A DNA stretch of 64,000 nt from an uncultured Pseudomonadota bacterium (GTDB lineage Bacteria > Pseudomonadota > Gammaproteobacteria > Methylococcales > Methylomonadaceae), in contig CAIQDI010000007.1 of NCBI GenBank assembly GCA_903870545.1, forward strand, positions 1 to 64,000, given 5' to 3'. Within the stretch, counting starts at the first letter, position 1. Every line of letters starts with the position of its first letter. The notes beneath the pieces were generated by a model. That model did no database searches and was not told the DNA's origin. It saw only the letters and a list, made by a program, of their open reading frames with translations. Position numbers and translations under genes: made by a program. Below, piece by piece: positions 20,419 to 29,528 of the stretch.

Positions 20419-22083
20419 TTACGATAATTTTTTGTATTTCAACCGACGCGGTGAATCCGCATCCGTTCCTAAACGACGATGACGATCCGCTTCATAATCC
20501 GCGTAATTGCCTTCAAACCAAACCACTTGACTGTCGCCTTCAAACGCCAAAATGTGCGTTGCGATTCGATCTAAAAACCACCGATCATGCGAAATAACCA
20601 CCGCGCAACCTGGGAAATTCAACACCGCATCTTCCAACGCGCGTAAGGTTTCCACGTCCAAATCGTTGGTTGGTTCATCGAGTAACAAAACATTGCCGCC
20701 GGTTTTTAACAATTTCGCCAAATGTACGCGATTCCGTTCACCGCCCGACAAATCACCAATGAATTTTTGTTGGTCGCCGCCTTTGAAATTGAACCGTCCC
20801 AAATACGCCCGCGACGGCGTTTGATAAGTGCCGACGGTGATTAAATCTAATCCTTCAGACACTTCTTCAAACACGGTTTTTTTCGCGTCCATGTCGTCGC
20901 GCAACTGATCAACGTAAGCGAGTTTCACCGTTGAGCCGATGTTTAATTCACCCGAATCCGGTTGTTCAAAACCCGCCATAATGCGGAACAATGTGGTTTT
21001 ACCCGCGCCATTCGCACCGATAATGCCCACGATGCCGCCTTGCGGCAATTTGAAATTCAAATCACTGAACAACAATTTATCGCCAAACGATTTTGAAATG
21101 CCATTCGCTTCAATCACTACGTCGCCCAATCTCGGGCCAGGTGGAATGTAGATTTCTTGGGTTTCGTTACGTTTTTGAGTTTCAGTGGATGACAATTCGT
21201 CGAAACGTGCCAAACGCGCTTTGCTTTTCGCGTGACGACCTTTTGTGCCAGAACGCACCCATTCCAATTCTTCTTTCATGGCTTTTTGACGTGCCGATTC
21301 TTGTTTTTCTTCTAACAATAATCGCGCGCCTTTTTGTTCAAGCCAGCTGGAATAGTTGCCTTCCCACGGAATGCCGGATCCACGGTCTAATTCTAAAATC
21401 CAACCTGCCACGTTATCCAAAAAATAACGGTCATGCGTCACGGCAACCACGGTTCCTGAATAATCGTGCAAAAAGCGTTCGAGCCACGCCACAGATTCAG
21501 CGTCCAAATGGTTGGTGGGTTCGTCGAGCAACAACATATCCGGATTTGAAAGTAACAACCGACATAATGCCACGCGGCGTTTTTCACCACCTGATAATTT
21601 TGTGACATCCGCCTCCCATTCGGGCAAACGTAACGCATCGGCAGCCACTTCTAATTTGCGTTCTAAATTATGTCCGTCGCAGGCGTTAATAATATCTTCC
21701 AAACGTGCTTGATCCGCCGCAAGTTTGTCAAAATCGGCATCTTCCGCTGCGTAATCTAAATAAACTTGGTCGAGTTGCGCCAATGCTTCTTTGATTTCTG
21801 CTACCGCTTCTTCGATATTGCCGCGCACCGTTTTAGTCGGATCGAGTTGCGGTTCTTGCGACAAATAGCCAATTTTAATGCCTTTAAGCGGAATCGCTTC
21901 GCCTTCAATGTCGGTATCTAAACCCGCCATAATTTTGAGCAACGTTGATTTACCTGAACCATTCAAACCCAACACGCCGATTTTTGCGCCAGGAAAAAAA
22001 GACAACCAAATGTCCTTCAGAATGTATTTTTTAGGGGGAACAATTTTTCCCACCCGATTCATTGAATAAATATATTGAGCCAT
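20419..22083 (-). CDS. ettA: Energy-dependent translational throttle protein EttA
   Basis: This 554-residue ABC-F protein has two ATPase halves: Walker [10 protein letters not shown] and GANGAGKTT, signatures [11 protein letters not shown] and [11 protein letters not shown], and no membrane segments. N-terminal [19 protein letters not shown], the arm with [13 protein letters not shown], and the C-terminal [18 protein letters not shown] match EttA rather than other ABC-F members. EttA binds the ribosomal E site and gates the first peptide-bond steps according to ATP/ADP ratio. It is a single-gene unit here. Confidence 0.96.
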   Translation of the reverse strand: MAQYIYSMNRVGKIVPPKKYILKDIWLSFFPGAKIGVLGLNGSGKSTLLKIMAGLDTDIEGEAIPLKGIKIGYLSQEPQLDPTKTVRGNIEEAVAEIKEALAQLDQVYLDYAAEDADFDKLAADQARLEDIINACDGHNLERKLEVAADALRLPEWEADVTKLSGGEKRRVALCRLLLSNPDMLLLDEPTNHLDAESVAWLERFLHDYSGTVVAVTHDRYFLDNVAGWILELDRGSGIPWEGNYSSWLEQKGARLLLEEKQESARQKAMKEELEWVRSGTKGRHAKSKARLARFDELSSTETQKRNETQEIYIPPGPRLGDVVIEANGISKSFGDKLLFSDLNFKLPQGGIVGIIGANGAGKTTLFRIMAGFEQPDSGELNIGSTVKLAYVDQLRDDMDAKKTVFEEVSEGLDLITVGTYQTPSRAYLGRFNFKGGDQQKFIGDLSGGERNRVHLAKLLKTGGNVLLLDEPTNDLDVETLRALEDAVLNFPGCAVVISHDRWFLDRIATHILAFEGDSQVVWFEGNYADYEADRHRRLGTDADSPRRLKYKKLS

Positions 22084-22163
22084 AAAGTTTTTGTTAAAAA
22101 GTTAAAAAGAAGTTAAAAATGGATTACACGGTGTACGACACCACCCCATTTTATGTTGAAATT

Positions 22164-23900
22164 TTAGCGTACGTTAATCGTCATTTCACGATTTTCTACT
22201 CTAAAAACACTTTTGCCGCGATTTTCTTGCGCTACCCATAAGACTCTATTGATTTTAATTTCGGTACCCGTATAAACGCCGCGCTCGGCAATCACTTTAG
22301 CATCTTCAATAATGGCCATATTTGACACCAATTCTTTTAATTGGCAGCGATTCATATTTTCTTCAATCACCAATTTACTTAAATTATGGTGCAGTTTTTC
22401 TAACATTTCAGGATCGCCTTTTTTAGGATGGACACTAATAAAACCTAAAATTTTCTCAATATCTTCCTGTTTTTTTGCATTCGCGATGATAGTATTTTTA
22501 ATTGTCGTCACTCGTTTTTGTAGATATGGATTCGAGCCAACTTGAATGACTGTTTTAATACCCGAATTTGCTCCGAGAATAGTGCCTTTAACGAGCATCA
22601 TTGCCCACGTCATGCCACCCAGAATCGATGATTTTTTACCGCTGTTCTTCGCTCCCGTGACAATTTTATTTTCCGCCATCAAATAACAATTCATGGCATA
22701 TTTTTCGACGACAATATCAACACCCGCTTCAATACTAAAATTTTCCGCAAAACCCACACTCGCCGAACCGTGCGTGATAATTTTCGCCGTGTTCGTGCTT
22801 CCACACGCTTCATCTTCACTCATCGAATCTATCACTTGCTCTTGAAAACCTTGAATACCGCCTTTCACTACGACGTTACCATTAGCAATCAACTGACTGT
22901 TACCAGTCACAGAACCTTTCACGAGCAAATTGCCCATACATTCGATTTGAGCATCTGCCACGCTGCCATCAATCGTAATATCCTCCAGCGCGTAAACTTT
23001 CATGCCGGTTTCTACATCTCCTAACACGACAACTGAACCATCAAAACGAACATTACCCGATGAAAAATCGACATTTTTCACCGTTAAAACTGACAACACG
23101 ACAATGCCATTCGGCACTAAAATCGGTTGACCCGTCAGAGCAGAAAGCAATTGATTTTCATCTTCTGGATTTAAAAAAATGCCTTTTTTATCTGCGGAAA
23201 AAGGAATATCTGCACCGCCAGTAGGATTTATTATTTCGCCAAAAACGTTACACCCTTTTGTACCTGGAATCGCAGGAATACGCCGCATTAACACATCACC
23301 TTTATGCACCATAAAAATGTCGCCCAATTCACGGTAATCAACCGATCCATCTTCATGAATCAGGGGTTTATGTTCGTGCGTGTCTACTCGCATTAAATTT
23401 TGAAATTGTGCGTCAATGCCCGCTATTGGATCGAGTCCTTTTGCAATTACCAGATCGACAGAACGCTGTTTTGCTAATGCCGCTTCAATCGTTTCATTCG
23501 GCACAACCCCCCAAATAATATTCTTAATCTCCAATAATTTTTGCACATCCTCCAGTGTAATCGGATTGCCGCCAAAATTAGCCGTCAAAGCTAAAGTAGC
23601 TTTCATTTTATTTTCAGAAACGAAAAGTTCAGCCGTTGCATCGCGCCGTTCGCCAATTTGCATTTCAAATGTTTCGTCATGATTATGATTATAACGATGC
23701 ACTAACTCAAAAATTAAAATGTCATTGGTAAATAGATTCCTGAGCTGAACCTTTTCTAAACGCTGTTTGACCATTTCAACCGTCAGGTCAACTTTCTCGT
23801 CACACGGCATAACAATCGCTAACAATTGACCGCTATCGGTATTTAATTTAAATCCCAAGCCATTTTCTATTTTTATTTCATTTCTCATTTTTTGACCCAA
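22164..23900 (-). CDS. FapA/DUF342 protein, paralogue 2
   Basis: This 578-residue protein belongs to the DUF342 (flagellar assembly protein A) family: an N-terminal region with IENGLGFKLN, then VDYRELGDIFMVHKGDVLMR and IPAIPGTKGCNVFGE, a right-handed beta-helix stretch of parallel-strand repeats (GSVVVLGDVETGMKVYALED, GSVTGNSQLIANGNVVVKGG) and a helical C-terminus. It is a close relative of the next gene, from which it is separated by 11 bases; the main difference is the middle insert around residue 355. Members bind partner proteins at the membrane; the role here is unknown. No flagellar genes are nearby. Confidence 0.88.
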   Translation of the reverse strand: MGQKMRNEIKIENGLGFKLNTDSGQLLAIVMPCDEKVDLTVEMVKQRLEKVQLRNLFTNDILIFELVHRYNHNHDETFEMQIGERRDATAELFVSENKMKATLALTANFGGNPITLEDVQKLLEIKNIIWGVVPNETIEAALAKQRSVDLVIAKGLDPIAGIDAQFQNLMRVDTHEHKPLIHEDGSVDYRELGDIFMVHKGDVLMRRIPAIPGTKGCNVFGEIINPTGGADIPFSADKKGIFLNPEDENQLLSALTGQPILVPNGIVVLSVLTVKNVDFSSGNVRFDGSVVVLGDVETGMKVYALEDITIDGSVADAQIECMGNLLVKGSVTGNSQLIANGNVVVKGGIQGFQEQVIDSMSEDEACGSTNTAKIITHGSASVGFAENFSIEAGVDIVVEKYAMNCYLMAENKIVTGAKNSGKKSSILGGMTWAMMLVKGTILGANSGIKTVIQVGSNPYLQKRVTTIKNTIIANAKKQEDIEKILGFISVHPKKGDPEMLEKLHHNLSKLVIEENMNRCQLKELVSNMAIIEDAKVIAERGVYTGTEIKINRVLWVAQENRGKSVFRVENREMTINVR

Positions 23901-23911
23901 GTATTTATAAT

Positions 23912-25651
23912 TTAACGAGTATTTACAATTATTTTTCGTTTCAATTCAGTGAAAACACTTTTTCCACGATTTTCATCGGCTTTCCACACGGCTTTGTTAA
24001 TTTTTATTTCGGTGCCAGTATAAACGCCGCGCTCACCAATTATTTTCGCGCCATCAATAACCGTCATATTTAGCACTAATTCATTTAATTCAGCTTGGTA
24101 GGCTTCGGTATCAATCACTAATTTACTTAACGTATGATGCAATCTCGCTAACATTTCAGGGTCGCTTTTTTTGGAATTATCCGCCATCCACGCCAAAATT
24201 TTATGCACGTCTTTTTGTTTTTCATTACTTTCAATTAAAATATCTTTTAACTCGGTGTAGCGTCTTTGGATGTATGGATTTGAACCGGCTTGAACGTGCG
24301 TTTTAATTCCGGTATTTGAACCAATAATCGCCGCTTTCACCAGCATCATTGCCCACGTTATTCCGCCGATAATGGAGGGTTTTTTTCCGCTTTTCCCGCC
24401 AATAACGATTTTATTTACCGCTGTCAATTTACTGTTCAGCGAGTATTTACTAATAACAATGTCAATGCCGGCTTCGATGTTAAAGTTCTCTACAAAACTC
24501 ACCGAAACTGAACCTTGAGATTTTATTTTGGTTTGATATTCTTTGGGAGTCGGACTTTCTGTTTTGGATGTAGATACGATTTTTTTTTGTCTTTTAGAAG
24601 GCGGCGTGCCTTGAATTCCGCCTTTAATACTCACATTCCCACCGGCAATCAGTTCGCTGTTTCCGGTAACACCGCCTTTCACGGTTAAACTACCTTTGCA
24701 TTCGAGTTGAGCATTCGTCACATTGCCGTCAATTGTAATATCTTCGAGAGCGTAAACTTTCATGCCGATTTCCACATCGCCTAACACCACGACTGATCCC
24801 TCGAAACGGATATTTCCCGACGTTAAATTGACATTTTTTACCGTTAAAATAGGCGATACAATTATGCCATGTGGCACAATAATGGGCTGTCCAGTAATTG
24901 CCGACAACAATTGGTTGCTATCTTGTGGATTGACATAAACACCGCGTTGATCGCTTGAAAAAGGAATTTCTAATCCGCCACTAGGTTGTAATTCTTCTCC
25001 TAAAACATTTTGCCCTTTTTCACCTGGAATAGCCGGAATTCGTTGTATTAACACATCATCTTTATGCACCGTGAGTACATCGCCTAATTCGCGGTAATCT
25101 ACGACACCCTCAGCATCAATAAGCGGTTTCCGAACAGGTATTTCCGGCATTAAACTCAAAAATTTCGTATCGACACCGGTGACGGGGGCAAGTCCTTCTG
25201 CAATTAAAAAATGGGCAACGCGCTCTTTTTTTAATTGCGCTTCAATCTCATCAATCGGCACCACACCAAATACAACACCTTTTTCTTGTAATGCGGTTTG
25301 CACATCTGCCAGCGTAATCGCTTGACCACCAAAATTCGGCGTGACGGCTAAATGCGCTTTCATCGTGTCATCAGAAAGCGTAATTTCGCAACTTGCATCG
25401 CGGCGTTCAGCAATTTCCAATTGAAATACTTCAGTAGGTGCGTCTTGATAACGTCGAATCAATTCAAGAATGGAATATTCATTGATGAATAAATCTGCAA
25501 GTTCTGCTGCTTTCAAACGCGCTTTAATCGTATCGACAGTGAGTTCAATTTTGTCTTCGGAAGGATGTACGACCGCCAGTAATTTGGTCTTATTCCGATT
25601 TAATTTAAAGCACAAGCCATTTTCTATTTTAATAACTATATTACTACCCAT
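23912..25651 (-). CDS. FapA/DUF342 protein, paralogue 1
   Basis: This 579-residue DUF342 protein has the same plan as its downstream neighbour: IENGLCFKLNRNKTKL, VDYRELGDVLTVHKDDVL, IPAIPGEKGQNVLGEE, then beta-helix repeats (GSVVVLGDVEIGMKVYALED) and GGITWAMMLVKAAIIGSNTG. The central linker (KRQKKIVSTSKTESPTPKEY) is basic and unrelated to the paralogue's acidic one. Its ATG overlaps the end of the hemerythrin gene by eight bases, so translation is coupled. The tandem arrangement points to a gene duplication followed by divergence of the linker. Confidence 0.88.
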   Translation of the reverse strand: MGSNIVIKIENGLCFKLNRNKTKLLAVVHPSEDKIELTVDTIKARLKAAELADLFINEYSILELIRRYQDAPTEVFQLEIAERRDASCEITLSDDTMKAHLAVTPNFGGQAITLADVQTALQEKGVVFGVVPIDEIEAQLKKERVAHFLIAEGLAPVTGVDTKFLSLMPEIPVRKPLIDAEGVVDYRELGDVLTVHKDDVLIQRIPAIPGEKGQNVLGEELQPSGGLEIPFSSDQRGVYVNPQDSNQLLSAITGQPIIVPHGIIVSPILTVKNVNLTSGNIRFEGSVVVLGDVEIGMKVYALEDITIDGNVTNAQLECKGSLTVKGGVTGNSELIAGGNVSIKGGIQGTPPSKRQKKIVSTSKTESPTPKEYQTKIKSQGSVSVSFVENFNIEAGIDIVISKYSLNSKLTAVNKIVIGGKSGKKPSIIGGITWAMMLVKAAIIGSNTGIKTHVQAGSNPYIQRRYTELKDILIESNEKQKDVHKILAWMADNSKKSDPEMLARLHHTLSKLVIDTEAYQAELNELVLNMTVIDGAKIIGERGVYTGTEIKINKAVWKADENRGKSVFTELKRKIIVNTR

Positions 25652-26075
25652 CTCCTCCTCCCATAAATCCTTTCATTCGCAAATCTTCTTTTAAAATGTG
25701 TGTCATAAGCCAATTGTTCGCCAAATATTTTATGTGCTGATGGAGTTCGGCAATATCAGTAACGGATAAGGTTGGCTTTTTTGCAATTTGATGAATATTA
25801 TTCTGAATCTGTTCTAAATCTTGAACCAATTGTTCATGCCCTTTTACATTGTCTTCACGAAAAGGATAAAGATGCTTGAGTTGCAACGCTTCTTCGTAGC
25901 GGAAATGAGCTATCGAAAATTCGTACAATTGATCGACAAAAAATAATAGTGGTTCTTTATCTTCGGGGTGACGCAAGGATGTTTCAAGTGCGTTAATCGT
26001 AGTCAGCAACAATTTATGCTCTGCGTCAATCGCGGCATGTCCAACGTTAAAGCGAGAGTTCCATTTAATAGTCAT
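25644..26075 (-). CDS. Bacteriohemerythrin
   Basis: This 143-residue four-helix protein carries the diiron ligand pattern of hemerythrin: DAEHKLL in the first motif, AHFRYEEALQ in the second, HQHIKYL in the third and HILKEDLRMKGFM at the end. Such proteins bind O2 reversibly and may deliver it to oxygenases or sense it; in methanotrophs they have been linked to methane monooxygenase supply. The gene follows pheA after 11 bases and overlaps the first fapA gene, which suggests that the FapA pair and the O2 carrier act together. Confidence 0.92.
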   Translation of the reverse strand: MTIKWNSRFNVGHAAIDAEHKLLLTTINALETSLRHPEDKEPLLFFVDQLYEFSIAHFRYEEALQLKHLYPFREDNVKGHEQLVQDLEQIQNNIHQIAKKPTLSVTDIAELHQHIKYLANNWLMTHILKEDLRMKGFMGGGDG

Positions 26076-26086
26076 CGTACTAATTC

Positions 26087-27175
26087 CTAAAATACAGCTT
26101 GTGGATAAGAGCCTAAGTTCTTGAACATGGTCACTTTGGTTTTTAATTCCGATAAGGCGTAGGCGACTTGTTCATTATCACCGTGTCCCAAAATATCAAT
26201 AAAAAAGACATAATCCCAAAGCCCTTGTCGTGAGGGACGCGATTCAATACTCAACATATCGACTCCCACCGTTGCGAAGGGTTCAAGCATTCGATATAAC
26301 GCGCCGGCTTGATTATCCGTAGAAACCACCAGTGTTGTTTTATCGTAACCTGTCAGCGTAGCGATTTGATTACCGATGATAATAAAGCGCGTCGTGTTAT
26401 TGGCATCGTCTTCGATATTGGCAGCTAAAACGGGTAATTTATAAATTTCAGCGGCAATCATTCCAGCAATGGCGGCAGCGTTGGGATTATTTTTAATCAA
26501 TCGAGCGGCTTCGGCATTGCTACTGAGCGGCGTTTGGCGAGCATTGGGTAAATTAACGTCTAACCATTGGCGACATTGCGCTAATGATTGCGCGTGAGAA
26601 TAAACGTCCGTAATGTCGTTTAACTCAGTCGCGTGCGTCAATAAATTTTGCTGCACTCGAATTTTGACTTCGCCGCAAATTTGTAATGTTGACGTTAATA
26701 AACAATCTAACGTGTGACTAATTACGCCTTCGGTCGAGTTTTCAATCGGCACCACGCCAAACGCACTGGTGCCATTTTCCACCGCGTTAAATACCGCGCT
26801 AATACTGGTGAAAGGAATTGTTTTTACGGCATGTCCGAAATGTTTAAGCGTGGCTTGTTGCGTGAACGTCCCTTCGGGGCCTAAAAAAGCAACTTCTAAT
26901 GGTTTTTCTAATGCTAAACACGCGGACATCAATTCACGAAAAAAACGCATCGCGGTTTCATCTGAAAGCGGCCCTGTATTTAAATTTTGAATCCGTCGTA
27001 ACACAAGCGATTCACGGTCTGGGCGATAAAACGAACCACTTTCACCGAGCGCGAGTTTGGTTTTAGCAACTTCTTCCGCATAACGAGCGCGTTGGTTGAT
27101 AAGTTGCAAAATTTGCGCGTCAACGGCATCAATTTGTTCTCGTAATTCGGCTAAAGGCGTAATGGAAATGGGCAT
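26087..27175 (-). CDS. pheA: Chorismate mutase / prephenate dehydratase
   Basis: This 362-residue bifunctional enzyme has an AroQ-type chorismate mutase at about residues 8-90 (LREQIDAVDAQILQLINQRA). The prephenate dehydratase domain at about 95-270 has VAFLGPEGTFTQQA, VPIENSTEGVI and NNTTRFIIIG. A C-terminal ACT domain (about 280-355) with SIESRPSRQGLWDYVFFID is the usual site of phenylalanine feedback. It makes phenylpyruvate for phenylalanine. It leads the hemerythrin-fapA genes. Confidence 0.97.
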   Translation of the reverse strand: MPISITPLAELREQIDAVDAQILQLINQRARYAEEVAKTKLALGESGSFYRPDRESLVLRRIQNLNTGPLSDETAMRFFRELMSACLALEKPLEVAFLGPEGTFTQQATLKHFGHAVKTIPFTSISAVFNAVENGTSAFGVVPIENSTEGVISHTLDCLLTSTLQICGEVKIRVQQNLLTHATELNDITDVYSHAQSLAQCRQWLDVNLPNARQTPLSSNAEAARLIKNNPNAAAIAGMIAAEIYKLPVLAANIEDDANNTTRFIIIGNQIATLTGYDKTTLVVSTDNQAGALYRMLEPFATVGVDMLSIESRPSRQGLWDYVFFIDILGHGDNEQVAYALSELKTKVTMFKNLGSYPQAVF

Positions 27176-27287
27176 GAAGTAATCCTTTTGTTAGCGTTTG
27201 AAAACGGCTTTTGTTGGCGAAAAGATACCATATTTGCTTAATTTTGGCGCGATTCTTGTGTTCAAAAGGAGGTTGAATGCCACATTT

Positions 27288-27303
27288 TGTGAACTTCATC
27301 ACA
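27288..27303. promoter_or_regulatory. Possible CRP-type operator
   Basis: TGTGA-N6-TCACA is a perfect match to the core of the CRP/Vfr consensus. It lies 113 bases upstream of pheA and about 255 upstream of the TlpA gene, in the 380-base divergent intergenic region. A single 10-base symmetric match can arise by chance. Confidence 0.35.
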
Positions 27304-27353
27304 CTTTATTAAATTTTTAGCGAGTAGAATCGTTGATGATAGCTTTCAAAAAA

Positions 27354-27373
27354 TGTAGGGCGCAATGCCCCAT
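27354..27373 (+). repeat. Half-copy of the TGTAGGGG palindromic element
   Basis: TGTAGGGCGCAATGCCCC resembles the left hairpin of the elements at 41757 and 59603 but has shortened arms and no right half nearby. It may be a decayed copy or a member of a related repeat family. Confidence 0.4.
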
Positions 27374-27414
27374 TTTGCACATTCGAGCGGTGTATATCGC
27401 ACACCAAATACGTT

Positions 27415-27516
27415 AAATAAAATGTCATCATATTGATTTGAAATTAGTTTTATAATGGCATCAAGAAATAAAATGTCATCATATTGATTTGAAATTAGTT
27501 TTATAATGGCATCAAG
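27415..27516 (+). repeat. Tandem duplication of 51 bp, two perfect copies
   Basis: Two identical 51-bp units lie head to tail at 27415-27465 and 27466-27516. Each contains TTGATTTGAAATTAG and TATAATGGCATCAAG, so a -10-like TATAAT occurs twice, 86 and 35 bases before the end of the repeat-to-gene interval. The duplication lies directly upstream of the TlpA gene and may double a promoter or an operator. The rest of the 27176-27557 gap holds only the possible CRP site and the half-palindrome. Confidence 0.85.
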
Positions 27517-27557
27517 ATTGCTGATTCAAAGTTATTTATTACTTTACTAGGTTTTTT

Positions 27558-28049
27558 ATGAAAAAAATTCTCACTACTTTTATTCTTGCTGCTTTCGCTT
27601 TTACAGCAAATGCCACAGAAGTTGGTCAACCTGCGCCACAATTCACCTTGCCAACGTTAAAAACGGATTCGCCCACGCCATTAAAACAATTCGCAGGAAA
27701 AGTAATTTATTTGGATTTTTGGGCTTCGTGGTGTGCGCCGTGCAAAACGTCGTTTCCATTGTTGAATAAATTGCATCAAAAACTCAAAGCGCAAGGTTTT
27801 GAAGTGGTTGCAATAAATTTAGACGAAGACAAAACGCTAGGTGAAAAATTCTTACAAGAAGTGCCTGTTGATTTCACTGTTTTACGCGACGCAAAAGGTG
27901 AATGGGCGGATCAATATGTGGTTGAATCCATGCCAACATCGTTCATTATCGACAAAAATGGCATCGTTCAAAAAATTCACCACGGATTTGTCAGCGACGA
28001 TATAAAAGAATTAGAAGCTAAAATTACTGAACTTTTGGCGAAAAAATGA
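27558..28049 (+). CDS. TlpA/ResA-type periplasmic thioredoxin
   Basis: This 163-residue protein has a signal peptide (LTTFILAAFAFTANA) and a thioredoxin fold of the TlpA/ResA type: GQPAPQFTLPTL, YLDFWASWCAPCK with redox Cys59 and Cys62, and the cis-Pro region SMPTSFIIDKNG. It would reduce or oxidise disulfides in the periplasm. It begins a run of closely spaced genes: its stop overlaps the DUF4266 start by four bases, and DUF3570 and dsbD follow. DsbD is a plausible electron donor. Confidence 0.92.
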   Translation: MKKILTTFILAAFAFTANATEVGQPAPQFTLPTLKTDSPTPLKQFAGKVIYLDFWASWCAPCKTSFPLLNKLHQKLKAQGFEVVAINLDEDKTLGEKFLQEVPVDFTVLRDAKGEWADQYVVESMPTSFIIDKNGIVQKIHHGFVSDDIKELEAKITELLAKK

Positions 28050-28249
28050 AACTTATTGCTCTCATTTTAGTGATTGGATTGACGGCGTGCAGCGAAGTTT
28101 TACCTCGCCAACGCGGCAATTTAGCCTTGCCACAAATGGCATTCACGCCCGACGCATTGGAATTTGGTTTGCGTCAACACACCTCGTTCAGCAAAGAAGC
28201 TGCCAGCGGTGGTTACGGCGGCGGCGGCGGCGGTTGTGGTTGTAATTAA
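28046..28249 (+). CDS. DUF4266 lipoprotein
   Basis: This 67-residue protein has a lipobox (LILVIGLTAC, Cys15) and the DUF4266 features: RGNLALPQMAF, SFSKEAASGGYG and a glycine stretch ending GGGCGCN. The family is usually encoded between a TlpA-like thioredoxin and a DUF3570 protein, as here. The C-terminal CGC pair next to a thioredoxin gene suggests that it is a thiol substrate or metal-binding site; that is inference. Confidence 0.85.
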   Translation: MKLIALILVIGLTACSEVLPRQRGNLALPQMAFTPDALEFGLRQHTSFSKEAASGGYGGGGGGCGCN

Positions 28250-28260
28250 CAGGGACAAAA

Positions 28261-29526
28261 ATGAAGAAAAATAAAACTAACGCTCTGGCGAAACTTAATT
28301 TAGCGGCACTCGCTTTGACTGGCGTGATGCAAGACGCTAATGCGGGGCGAGTTGAAGAAAGTTATAACGGCGATTTTCAATACGGACATTATGCCGAAAG
28401 TGGTAATCGCATGAGCGTCGATATTTTTGATATGGCAGTTTCTGCGCCAATCGGCAAAAGTATGACCTTTGCCGCAAGTGCCGTTCGCGATGTGATTTCA
28501 GGTGCGTCGCCAAAATATAATAAAAAAGACAGCAAAGGCAACATTGTTCAGGCGATGAGTAGCGCGTCACCGACGAACTGGTGTCATCAATCCATTTGTG
28601 ATCAACGTGACGGCGTAAATTCAGGATTAACGTATTTTTTCGATAACGCCGCGTTGAATTTGGGCGGTGGTTTTTCACAAGAACAAGATTACACGTCGCG
28701 TTTTGCGAACAGTAATTTGAGTTGGGATTTTAATAAAAAACTGACCACGTTGAATTTAGGCGGTTCGGTTGCGTTTGATGTGGTTGAACCCTCCGTTCCA
28801 AATGCAGCTTGTAGCCAAGGCATTGTAACAAATAAAGAAACGGGAGATGTACGCGCCGCAACGTGCCACAAAACGAGCCAGCAATATCTGCTTGGTGTCT
28901 CGCAAGTTTTGGATAAAAATTCGCTGCTGCAACTCAATATGACTTACAGCAACAGCGCAGGTTATTTGTCTGATCCGTATAAACAAGTTTATTTTTATGA
29001 CCTCGTGAATCCGTTGCGTATTTCAGATATTCAAGCCGATAAACGCCCACGCCAAAAAAATCAATTGGCGTGGCTGGCACAATATGTTCACAACTTTGAA
29101 GGTTTGAATAACGCGGCGTTGCACGCGGATTACCGTTTTGCGACCGACGATTGGGGCATCAATTCTCACACCACCGAATTGAGTTGGCATCAACCGATTG
29201 GCGCAGGTTGGCAAGTTATTCCCCGTTTCCGTTATTACTCGCAAGACAGCGCGGATTTTTACGCGCCGGTTTTTTCAGGTAAAAGCAAAAGTTACGATGC
29301 GTATTCAAGTGATTATCGATTAGCAGGATTTGGGGCAATCTCTGGCGGTTTGAAAATTGCCAAAACGTTTACCGAATTGCACAAATCCATTGAACAAATG
29401 AAGCTGCAAGCGGGCGTTGAATACTACGACCACAGCGCATCTTATCAATTGGGCGGCAACAATTCAGGCAGTTTTGCCGACTTCAGTTATTATTTAGTTA
29501 ACGCTTCCGTGAGTGTGAAATTCTAA
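28261..29526 (+). CDS. DUF3570 outer-membrane beta-barrel protein
   Basis: This 421-residue protein has an N-terminal export region ending near MQDANAGRVEE. It has the look of a beta-barrel, with alternating aromatic/polar strands such as ALNLGGGFSQEQDYTSRF, GAGWQVIPRFRYYSQDSADF and a terminal strand YYLVNASVSVKF ending in Phe. DUF3570 proteins accompany DUF4266 lipoproteins; the family's function is not established. Two Cys-containing loops (NWCHQSICDQR and ATCHK) could be substrates of the neighbouring thioredoxin and DsbD. Confidence 0.85.
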   Translation: MKKNKTNALAKLNLAALALTGVMQDANAGRVEESYNGDFQYGHYAESGNRMSVDIFDMAVSAPIGKSMTFAASAVRDVISGASPKYNKKDSKGNIVQAMSSASPTNWCHQSICDQRDGVNSGLTYFFDNAALNLGGGFSQEQDYTSRFANSNLSWDFNKKLTTLNLGGSVAFDVVEPSVPNAACSQGIVTNKETGDVRAATCHKTSQQYLLGVSQVLDKNSLLQLNMTYSNSAGYLSDPYKQVYFYDLVNPLRISDIQADKRPRQKNQLAWLAQYVHNFEGLNNAALHADYRFATDDWGINSHTTELSWHQPIGAGWQVIPRFRYYSQDSADFYAPVFSGKSKSYDAYSSDYRLAGFGAISGGLKIAKTFTELHKSIEQMKLQAGVEYYDHSASYQLGGNNSGSFADFSYYLVNASVSVKF

Positions 29527-29528
29527 TC

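Noticed and set aside
27415-27516. CRISPR-like repeats
   Set aside because: Only two copies, directly adjacent, with no spacers and no cas genes.
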